A stretch of DNA of 10,720 nt from Hamiltosporidium magnivora. Its lineage: Eukaryota; Microsporidia; Dubosqiidae. Location: NCBI GenBank assembly GCA_004325065.1, contig PITI01000572.1, forward strand, positions 1-10,720, written 5' to 3'. Shown one piece after another: positions 1 through 6,799 of this stretch. Position 1 is the first letter of the stretch; the number at the start of each line of letters is the position of its first letter. The notes under the pieces were generated by a model. The model saw only the letters and a program-made list of their open reading frames with translations. It was not told where the DNA came from and searched no databases. Both the position numbers and the translations under genes were made by a program.

Positions 1-700
1 GAGTTTTTTCTTTAAAATTTTTTAAAGTTATGGATTAAATTTACTTGCGTAAAATATTAATAATGACTTCAACATTCAAACTGTTAATATATATCAGTAA
101 ATATTTTTGTAACTTTCATTTTAGAGAATAATACTTCACATGGTTCGGAAGTACGAAAGCGAGAACAAACACTCTAGCAAATTTATGAATTTTATTGAGC
201 TTTGTAGATGAAAATCTCAAAAAGTACAGTAATTAATTTGAATATTTATATTTAAAAGTGTCATATGGATTCATTTATATTTTTTTTGAAAATCTTTATA
301 CGTTCACATTTACTCTAAAAAAATAAATAAAATAGAGGAAGAAATACTTTTTCTGGTTAGTATAAATTTTTAGTTTTCTGCACTCAATACATTTTACAGG
401 AGGCAATGTAACCGCGAGGTAATATTTGGCGGCTCTTGATCTTAAGAGTAGAATGGCATGTTGTAGCAAAATGAACTAAGTTCTAATCTAAGTGATTTAA
501 TTTAATATATTAATGTATAGAGATTTAACTTATAAGGCAACTCAAAGTGGTTCAAATACTGAATAAAGATTAGACATATATCTAAAGATGATAGGATTTC
601 GTTGTTAGTTAAAATCGAGTAAAAGGATAGGTCCACAAAAGCAAGAAACTTCTTACAAATAAAACGTCTTTATATTTTTGAGCTAATTAAAAATGGAAAA
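1..700. other. AT-rich non-coding stretch, no gene seen
   Basis: No open frame of convincing length starts with ATG on either strand here, and no protein family is recognisable. The only local departure from the AT-rich background is a small GC-rich patch around 405-445, which contains one half of a long inverted match to 7043-7062. The stretch could be decayed repeat sequence upstream of relic copy A, but I cannot align it firmly to the other copies. Confidence 0.6.
422..441 (-). repeat. 20-bp dispersed inverted repeat, partner at 7043-7062
   Basis: Read on the minus strand this segment matches 7043-7062 of the plus strand at 19 of 20 positions; the shared core is GAGCCGCCAAATAT. Such a GC-rich 14-mer occurring twice by chance in this AT-rich window is very unlikely. 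Flanks beyond the core align poorly, so the two copies may be remnants of a second repeat family inserted in opposite directions. Confidence 0.65.
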
Positions 701-769
701 AATTTCAAATTTTAAGCAAACACTTGCAAAAGTTATATTGTCTTAACGGTGTTACATTGTTATAAGTTT

Positions 770-1640
770 ACGTTACCTGGCCGATTCTTCAACACAGCAT
801 CCCTATCTCCTAAGGTACTCACATTCCAAAGATTTCCATTTGAGGTGAGATAAATCAATTAAATAGTCGAGACAATTGCAAAGTGTTCAAAATTTTCGTT
901 TTCTTGTATTGTCATAAGATTTATACTCCCAATGGGCATTGCGAAATCAGTAGCATTACCTTTTTCTCCACACTTTTTGCATCAAATAAACCACCAGATA
1001 TGATTTATTACTGCCCATTACATGAGCCCTATATATTTTGCGGTGTAAAATCAACAGATTTAATCTGCTATTTAACAATCTTGGTATTTTATTGGTTATT
1101 TTTTTTGAACTTTTCTCAAAAGTCTCAAAAATATTTGGGAAAAGCTAGGTTAATATTCTTTTACATAGGACTTCTAATGATTAGCCGTGGCTTCTAACCT
1201 ATTTACATGAAAAACTACAAATTTCTTATTAAAAAGAGTTTCACACTTAAAAGATTCTATTCTTATACAAACCATCATAGATCAGTCGATAATTTAATGT
1301 AGTTTTCAGCCCATAAAAAACCAAGCAATATCTTTAATATTAATATTAATTTCCTCTAATCATGTCTAAACAGAAAGATTTTAATGTAGTTATTCTCTAT
1401 CACTATAGAAAATCTAAAAATATAAAATTTAGTATTTTAAAAATGAGATATAGATGTTTTTCTATTTAAACCCAATATATTTGAAGTAATATTAAATATA
1501 TTGTCAGTTTCTTTGATTTTTCACTTTTTATTTGACTCGTTCTTTAGATTCATATTATTTACTTTAGATTTTCTAGATACACCATTAAGTCTTTTTGGTA
1601 AGAAATTAGGAATGGATATTTTTAGAGTTTGTTTGTTTTA
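770..1640 (-). pseudogene. Decayed repeat copy A, minus-strand coding relic
   Basis: This block is collinear, with only small gaps, with copy C (7990-8972; coordinate offset 7.27-7.32 kb). Anchors include 1141-1151 against 8456-8466, and the hairpin 1053-1069 against 8365-8381. Translated on the minus strand, the part near 1190-1320 aligns without gaps to the copy C frame at 8441-8638: both read VCIR, then FVVF, then RL about ten residues apart, but copy A carries several stop codons. Near 1590-1620 a second minus-strand match (FLPKRL... against ILPCLW...) agrees with 8706-8972. This indicates that the ancestral product was coded on the minus strand. A 104-codon plus-strand open frame (883-1197) starts at GTG and lies antisense to the relic, so I regard it as chance. 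The family is not recognised; a transposon or a multicopy gene family are both possible. Confidence 0.65.
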
Positions 1641-2276
1641 TATATTCTTCTATATTAGAGCATTATATCCGATATAAAGGCTATTCTTCCATCCCTACTT
1701 CTTGAGTGGGTGATTTACGTCTTATCCAATTATTATCTGGCTCTAATCATGACTATTTTTCAATCAAACGAAACAGTTCCGACTGTCATCTAAAGTACTA
1801 ATAACTGTAACATGACATTATTTTAAGGTATTGATTACTCTTAAAACACCTCATATATTATTTTGTAACAATACATCTCAAGTTATCCCCAATATAATAT
1901 ATCTCTAACATAATATTTTAATAGAAAAGCAAACTTATTTCTCAACTATTCGTATTTATTTTTATCAATGGTAAAAAAAAATGAAGTCTTTTTCTGAGTA
2001 ATTTCGATTCTTTGATCCTAGTATTATCTAATTTCTTATCAAAACATATATCAGGTTTAATACCGAATTAAGGTAACACCATCTATTCTTGTATCTACTC
2101 TATTTACTAATTATCATTCCCCATAAACTTCATTGGATTCTGCTTTTTGTGTACGAAGCAATAAAAAAGCCTATATAAACCATAAAAAATATTGAAATGA
2201 AAGCCTTAGTAAATCGTAATAGTAATCAAATTAACTTAAAACTCTCTAAAAACCTAAATTTAAACCAACTTAAAAT
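1641..2276. other. Non-coding stretch, no gene seen
   Basis: No ATG-initiated frame of note is present on either strand. Patches with slightly higher GC around 1690-1800 and 2050-2160 could be further decay products of the relic that ends near 1640, but I could not align them confidently to the other copies. Confidence 0.5.
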
Positions 2277-2390
2277 AAATTATGAAAAATAAAATTATGA
2301 AAAATAAAATAATAAAAGACAAAATAATAAAAGACAAAATCATGAAAAATAAAATCATGAAATACAAAATCATATAAAATCATGAAAATA
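2277..2390. repeat. 15-bp AT-rich tandem array
   Basis: Six consecutive 15-bp units run 2277-2366, each a variant of AAATNATGAAAAATA. The third and fourth units form an identical pair (AAATAATAAAAGACA). A truncated unit (2367-2375) and one more unit follow, to 2390. One plus-strand frame stays open from an ATG at 2282 for 31 codons as a pentapeptide repeat (IMKNK/IIKDK), preceded at once by a stop. I take this as a by-product of the 15-bp period, not a gene. The array lies about 80 bp past the HAP2 stop codon. Confidence 0.9.
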
Positions 2391-2458
2391 AAGATTAAGA
2401 AATGTAAAAATATATGAATAAAAATAATAAAAAACAAAAATTATAAAATGTAAATTTC

Positions 2459-2464
2459 TTTATT
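2459..2464 (-). terminator. AATAAA polyadenylation hexamer for HAP2
   Basis: On the minus strand AATAAA lies eight bases past the HAP2 stop. Such short 3' ends are usual in compact fungal and microsporidian genomes. The hexamer is not rare in sequence this AT-rich, so the support is mostly its position. Confidence 0.4.
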
Positions 2465-2471
2465 TTTCTAT

Positions 2472-3131
2472 TTATAAATTACCATTATTTTTCATTCTCT
2501 GTTCTGCTGCTTCTTCTTTCGTTAGAAAACGACCCGATGGTGCTCTTAATCTATTCATTGCATGTCTATGTCTACTTTCATGTAAATAGCCAGCTTTATT
2601 TTTAGTCTTCATTAAAGAATCTAAATAATCTCTTCTAAGTTTTCTTTTCTTAATAGTATTATATTGATGTACGTTTACGTATAGAGGCTGTTCTCCATTT
2701 CCTTCAAAAAGAAAAGAATTTTCAAAATTCGTATAATATTGGTCGGGAGTAAAATATTTTATATCCGGGTTGTTCTTTCCTTGTGCATCGTAGGGATATT
2801 CGTTTTCTCTGTAAGTATAAGGAATTGGATATTCCTGTCGTTTATCGTCTTGAAATTCTGTCCTGTATTTATTAAAATCTTCTGGCCGGTGAGAAAATTC
2901 TTGTCTTTTGTCTTCGGAATAATTTTGTCTAAATTTATACGGATCTTCTCGCATTTGAAACAAAATGTCCCGAGAATTTGTATGTGTATCTCCTTCATAC
3001 TTGCTTTGTAACATATTTCGTGTATCTTTGTATATTTCTGGTGGTGTGCCTAATGGATTACCGTATCTATCGATAAGTATTTTGGGATTTTCGTCGTTTT
3101 GCATTGTTTTACTCTTTTTGATATCTTTCAT
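2472..3131 (-). CDS. HAP2: Hap2/NF-YA subunit of the CCAAT-binding factor
   Basis: This is the sequence-specific subunit of the heterotrimeric CCAAT-box factor (Hap2/3/5, NF-Y), which acts in the nucleus. The 219-aa product ends in the family's conserved core (about residues 148-204). The first helix begins PLYVNVHQY and continues into a basic KKRKLRR run; it binds the Hap3/Hap5 dimer. A linker one residue shorter than in animal NF-YA follows, then the DNA-binding segment YLHESRHRHAMNR...GRFLT, which keeps all its histidines and arginines. The N-terminal two thirds is hydrophilic and probably disordered, and carries an internal repeat ([ED]DKRQE[FY], residues 72-79 and 94-101). The open frame continues 16 codons upstream, but only to a TTG, then a TAA at 3186-3188. 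The first ATG is 3131, preceded by a TATAAAA-like run ending about six bases before it; a second ATG lies at 3104. No intron is needed. The upstream region is the inverted array at 3271-4090. The family is certain from the core. Confidence 0.95.
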   Translation of the reverse strand: MKDIKKSKTMQNDENPKILIDRYGNPLGTPPEIYKDTRNMLQSKYEGDTHTNSRDILFQMREDPYKFRQNYSEDKRQEFSHRPEDFNKYRTEFQDDKRQEYPIPYTYRENEYPYDAQGKNNPDIKYFTPDQYYTNFENSFLFEGNGEQPLYVNVHQYNTIKKRKLRRDYLDSLMKTKNKAGYLHESRHRHAMNRLRAPSGRFLTKEEAAEQRMKNNGNL

Positions 3132-3270
3132 CTTGTTTTTATATTTTTTGTTATTTTCTTTTGTGAAATTGTGTTTCAAAATCGATTATGGTGGTTTATC
3201 GTTGGACTTTTATTGGAGAAAAAAAAGGAGAAAAGAATGATAAGAAGACGAGTAGAATATAATATTAAAA

Positions 3271-3770
3271 GGGGTGTTAATTGATTGATCTATTACACAG
3301 TGTTAAAGGGGATATCAAATAAAGGGTAGTACAATAAAATGTAAGGGGTGTTAATCATAGTAATAGTATTTTAAGGGTAAGAGGTGTTAGTATTAACAGT
3401 ATTATTTGAAAGGGTAATGGGTGTTAGTCATAGTAATAGTATTTTAGGGGTAAGAGGTGTTAATCTTACTATTAGTATTTTTTAAGGTAAGAGGTGTTAA
3501 TCATAGTAATAGTATTTTTTAAGGTAAGAGGTGTTAATCATAGTAATAGTATTTTTAAGGGTAAGCTTAAAGAATAGTCTTTAAAGATAGAAAGTGTTAA
3601 ATTAAAGAAAATATTTACAATTAGTAAAAGGGGTGTTAAACAAATAAATCTCCTTTTATAATATGTCGATTATTAACACCCCTTTAATTTAAAATACATA
3701 ATCAAAACCATTATCGTGACAGAAATGACATGTTTTAAAAAAAATAGTCTTAATTAAAAAAGGGGTGTTA
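3271..3770 (+). repeat. Left arm of inverted array, GGTGTTAA units
   Basis: Eleven copies of a motif close to GGGGTGTTAAT are read on the plus strand, beginning at 3271, 3297 (weak, GTGTTAA only), 3345, 3381, 3418, 3454, 3491, 3529, 3591, 3630 and 3761. The six from 3345 to 3529 are spaced 36, 37, 36, 37 and 38 bp. Between them a second conserved block, CATAGTAATAGTATTTT, then AAGGGTAAGA or AAGGTAAGA, recurs, so the full unit is about 37 bp. Some copies end in TTAG instead of TTAA. The arm is C-poor. There is no open frame across it. Confidence 0.92.
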
Positions 3771-4090
3771 TTAGAAAGAGGATAGAATTGGAATTTCATA
3801 ATAATAACACCTCTTAAAACAAAGTATTTTTAACACTCTTTATTTACAGTAAATATTATCTTTTAACCAACACCCTTTATTTATGATGAAATATTATACT
3901 GTAACCAACACCCTTTATTTATACTGAAATATTATCTTTTAATCAACACCCTTTATTTACAGTAAATATTGTCTACTAATTAACACCCTTTGTTTACAGT
4001 AAAATATTCTACTATAATTAACACCTATTAAAATAGTATATTTTTAACACCCTTTATTTACACTTTACCTTATACTCTATTTAACACCCC
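3673..4090 (-). repeat. Right arm of inverted array, same motif reversed
   Basis: Ten copies of the same core in the opposite orientation (plus strand TTAACACCC or CAACACCC) begin near 3673, 3803, 3830, 3867, 3906, 3943, 3980, 4018, 4044 and 4081. Most steps are 37-39 bp; two are 26-27 bp. The spacer differs from the left arm: it usually holds CTTTATTTACAGTAAATATT, whose TTTACAGTAAA is palindromic apart from its centre. The two arms interleave between 3630 and 3812 (plus, minus, plus, minus). The last copy is 28 bp from the stop codon of the CDH1-like gene. Confidence 0.92.
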
Positions 4091-4096
4091 TTTATT
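4091..4096 (-). terminator. AATAAA hexamer downstream of the CDH1-like gene
   Basis: AATAAA on the minus strand, 22 bases past the stop and directly abutting the outermost array motif (4081-4090). Five further AATAAA hexamers follow within the array (see findings). This is the likely 3' end signal, though AT-rich sequence makes the hexamer common. Confidence 0.4.
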
Positions 4097-4118
4097 TCCC
4101 TATAATTTCCTTAAAAAT

Positions 4119-5171
4119 TTACCTTAAATAAGAAAAAGATTCATGCTCAAAATTTTCTTCCGCCTTCCAAAATGTAAGAATATTATCAGAAGAACCCGTA
4201 ACAAAATATTTTTCATCCTTTGAAACTGAAAAATGAATAACCCTATTTTTATGACCATAAAATATTTTTTTTACTCTTAAAGTTGGTGCCTGTGAAATTC
4301 TAGCATCGTTCTGTGAATATCCATGTGTACTTATAACTGTATTATTTCTTGTCCAATACAAATTACATATTTGAGAATTATAATCTACTGTTTTGACAGG
4401 TGAATTATTTATATTCATAGTGTTCCACATTTTAATACTTTTATCTGCTGTTCCACCCCCACTTAAAAGTAAAGAAGGTTTTATTGGTGACCATGCTATT
4501 GCTTTTACAGCTGCTTTATGTTCGGTGTATTTGTGAAAATAATTATTTAAATTTCTTGTATCGTAAACAAATAATTTGTTATCATTTCCTCCTGAAGCTA
4601 TAAATTTTTTGTTTTTACTTATTTTTAAACCACAGACTTCTTGTTGGTGAAAAGTTAAAACATCTGGACTGTCTTCTATTCTTATATCCATATTTTTAAT
4701 TGTTCTATCTCTACTGCCTGTAATTATTCTATTTTCGTCCCATTCTATTACTCCTATCCTAGATTTGTGTTGTTGGTAATTTTGTATTTTTTGAGTTGAA
4801 ATATCTAAAATATTTAAAATTCCTGTTGAAGTACCAATAGCTACGGTATTTCCCTTATCATTAAATTTTACTGAAGTAACCATCAAACCATTTAAAGAAT
4901 ATAAAAGTGTATTTTTTGAAGAATAATAATTAAAAAGGTAAATTCTGTTTTCTACAGCATAAAGAATATAATTGTCTGACCAATCTACCAAATTAGAATA
5001 AAAATCATCTGCTAGTCCTGGTACTGTTAGTTTACGAAGTGGTTGTGTATAAATTTTAGGTTCCTTAAGGGATTCCTTATAGTTGATAAGAATATCAGTG
5101 TTTGGTGGATTTTCTTTGGTAAAAAATTCTATGCACGAAAATCTGTTGAATTTTTTTGAGTTTCTGTGCAT
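4119..5171 (-). CDS. CDH1: Cdh1/Fizzy-related APC/C coactivator (WD40)
   Basis: This protein would recruit substrates to the anaphase-promoting complex, a ubiquitin ligase acting in late mitosis and G1. The 350-aa product is mostly a WD40 propeller, starting at the family entry motif PGLADDFYSNLVDWS (51-65). Further signatures are SRDRTI (153-158), HQQEVCGLK (175-183), ASGGNDNKLFVYD (192-204), HKAAVKAIAWSP (218-229), SGGGTADKSIKMWNT (237-251) and STHGYSQN (281-288). GGGTAD, AAVKAIAWSP and GYSQN favour the Cdh1/Fzr branch over Cdc20. The last two residues are LR, where the family normally ends IR for docking to the complex. The N-terminal arm is only about 45 residues, against well over 100 in yeast and animal relatives. 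Its C-box seems degenerate (NRFSC at 9-13 in place of DR[FY]IP), and a KEN tripeptide sits at 19-21. The start is the first ATG after an in-frame TAA at 5205-5207. There is no intron. The WD40 coactivator family is certain; the Cdh1 rather than Cdc20 assignment is likely. Confidence 0.93.
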   Translation of the reverse strand: MHRNSKKFNRFSCIEFFTKENPPNTDILINYKESLKEPKIYTQPLRKLTVPGLADDFYSNLVDWSDNYILYAVENRIYLFNYYSSKNTLLYSLNGLMVTSVKFNDKGNTVAIGTSTGILNILDISTQKIQNYQQHKSRIGVIEWDENRIITGSRDRTIKNMDIRIEDSPDVLTFHQQEVCGLKISKNKKFIASGGNDNKLFVYDTRNLNNYFHKYTEHKAAVKAIAWSPIKPSLLLSGGGTADKSIKMWNTMNINNSPVKTVDYNSQICNLYWTRNNTVISTHGYSQNDARISQAPTLRVKKIFYGHKNRVIHFSVSKDEKYFVTGSSDNILTFWKAEENFEHESFSYLR

Positions 5172-5177
5172 AAAATG

Positions 5178-5230
5178 TTTTTGTTTTGTAAATTTTTTAT
5201 TTTTTTATATTTTTGTTTTGTAAACAAAAC
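5178..5230 (-). promoter_or_regulatory. Duplicated 15-bp element before the CDH1-like gene
   Basis: TTTTTGTTTTGTAAA occurs twice exactly (5178-5192 and 5210-5224), 32 bp apart, ending six bases upstream of the start codon. The distal copy runs into a hairpin-forming inverted repeat, GTTTTG-TAAA-CAAAAC (5215-5230). In the gene's sense the pair reads TTTACAAAACAAAAA, with an ATAAAAAAATAAA TATA-like run between. A promoter role is inferred from position only. Confidence 0.45.
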
Positions 5231-5280
5231 AACAGATAAATTAAAATTTGTTTTAAATGCCAAAGATTAGAAGTAAATAG

Positions 5281-5520
5281 TTTAAAGGATTTAAATGTAT
5301 TTAAAAAGAAGGGGTAATTTGATTAGTTGTAGGTTTAAAGATGGAGGGAAGTGAATTGGTTTTTTTAGTTTGGAGTTTTGGAAATTTTTATTGAGAGAAA
5401 ATTGGGGTCAGGTATTGGATAGTGTGGGTTTTAAAAATTGTTTGAGGCATTAAAAAATTGAAGAAAAAATTTAGATTGGTTCAGAATTTGATAAGTTAAA
5501 GTTTATTGTGTTGAGGTAAA
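5281..5520. other. Strand-asymmetric, nearly C-free stretch
   Basis: By my count the plus strand has about 63 G and only 3 C in these 240 bases; lines 5281-5400 have no C at all. There is no open frame of note. It lies upstream of the CDH1-like gene, so the template strand of a transcript running leftwards from further upstream would be G-rich. It could be a replication- or transcription-linked skew, or the remains of a G-rich repeat like the left array arm. Confidence 0.7.
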
Positions 5521-5537
5521 AGAGGAATAGAAAATTA

Positions 5538-5688
5538 GAATTCTTAAATTCAGTATAATTTTAAAGGAATAACTTTAAAGAATATTTGAGGATTATGGAT
5601 TGAGAAATACAACAACTCGAATTCTTGGATCCAGTATGGTTTTTATTGAATAATTTTGAAGAATGATAAGTGATTATTGATTGAAAAA
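5538..5688. repeat. Diverged duplication with 81-bp period
   Basis: 5538-5607 and 5619-5688 align without gaps at about 52 of 70 positions. Both begin GAATTCTT, share CAGTAT and AAGAAT at matching places, and end with GATTATNGATTGANAAA. No further clear unit is seen on either side and no frame is open through both. It is an old local tandem duplication in non-coding DNA. Confidence 0.75.
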
Positions 5689-6319
5689 GGTTTGAATAAA
5701 TGAAGTCAGAATATTATCGATTAATAAGGTATACTGGTTTTGATTTTTAAAAAAGCGGTATAATTCTAAGAAAAATGATTATTATAATTTCTAAGCAATT
5801 ATAAGATAGAAAAAATTCTAATGTTTATAACGTATGTTCTTAAACTGTCTGATAGTTTAAATAAGTCTTGTTTTTAATCTTATTTCAATCTTTAAAGGTA
5901 ATTTGACTTGAAATGCTTGATTTTATCAAAATTATACATTTCAAATAATTGAACACAAATTGTAGAGAAAAATGCGTATTTAGAGTTCGTTATATTTATC
6001 GTTGCTTAAACTGGTATCTAAGTTATAATTCTTATTTACTGACTTTTATATATATTTTTGTTTCTAAAATCGGAGTTGTAGTTGCTTTTAAGGATTTTAT
6101 ATAGTCTGACAATTACCTTTGTGTTTTTTAAGGATATGGAAATTTTTATAACGAATAATTTTTTTGCGGATGCAATATGAACAATTACTTGCGTTTTTCA
6201 TTAGATATAATTGTCAAAGTAGGGTTTAATATTTGATTAAAACGCAATATAGTAAAGAAAATAGCAGATTGAAGATAATTTACTTAAAAATATTACATTT
6301 TTAAAAAAAAGAAGGCGTA
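5689..6319. other. Non-coding stretch, no gene seen
   Basis: No ATG-initiated frame of note on either strand. The last 80 bases or so before 6320 resemble those before copy C, so the decayed repeat may begin earlier than I have marked it. Confidence 0.5.
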
Positions 6320-6790
6320 TGTTGTATGTTTTGGTGACATTAACGCAGTTCCGGTTTAAAAGATAAATGCACACTCTAACAATCTATCAGTATCCTCTAT
6401 AATACCAAATTTCATAGGCTTTCTATCCAAAGATGTGTAAACTTATTAAATGAGCATGAAATTTTCTCTGATTCGTTGATTTTTGTTACTTGGAGTGTGA
6501 TTGATTTAGAAACCGGCCTTGGTATCTTACAAGACCAGCAGGATTCTTATTTAATCTAAACTTTCTTAAAAAAATATACTTTAGTTAAGATATTTCAAGA
6601 TAAGTTACATTTGAATCACTTGGACTTTAAAATGGCATACCAATAGGTATAATCACCTACTTAGTATTCCTGGATTTTAGAAGTTATGTTCTTTCTATTT
6701 TTCAGGCACGTCATGTTCAGTTCAAGTATACGAGCCTAGGATACTAGGCTTATATGCTGCAAGAAATAAAAATATATTAAATTTGAGTTA
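6320..6790 (-). pseudogene. Decayed repeat copy B
   Basis: This block is collinear with 8035-8470 of copy C at a nearly constant offset (1712 rising to 1724). Anchors are GACATTAACNCAGTTC at its start (about 6339 against 8050), an exact 11-mer TGGAGTGTGAT (6491-6501 against 8208-8218), and the hairpin 6642-6661 against 8365-8381. The similarity fades past about 6750, so the part corresponding to the better preserved coding region of copy C is mostly missing or unreadable. It has no open frame. It is in the same orientation as copies A and C. Confidence 0.65.
6733..6750. repeat. Perfect 7-bp hairpin inside copy B
   Basis: AGCCTAG-GATA-CTAGGCT: seven paired bases around a four-base loop. It lies where copies A and C read GGCTAGG or AGCTAGG without the second arm, so it is probably private to this copy. 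It may be chance or the scar of an excision or duplication. Confidence 0.5.
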
Positions 6791-6799
6791 AAGAACATA

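Noticed and set aside
883..1197. 104-codon plus-strand open frame
   Set aside because: It starts at GTG, has no recognisable domain, and lies antisense to the minus-strand relic shared with copy C.
2282..2377. 31-codon pentapeptide-repeat frame (IMKNK/IIKDK)
   Set aside because: It is open only because the tandem unit is 15 bp, a multiple of three; it follows a stop directly and has no sign of expression.
3132..3179. N-terminal extension of HAP2 to a TTG at 3179
   Set aside because: TTG initiation is not expected in a eukaryotic nuclear gene; the first in-frame ATG is at 3131 and the extra 16 residues are low-complexity Lys/Asn.
2739..3284. Several overlapping frames on both strands across HAP2 and its 5' flank
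   Set aside because: They are shadows of the HAP2 frame or run into the repeat array, and are hydrophobic low-complexity translations without family signals.
3271..4090. CRISPR array, because of regular repeats at 37-bp steps
   Set aside because: Only an 8-10 bp core is shared, units are in both orientations, the spacers are themselves similar to one another, and the flanking genes are eukaryotic.
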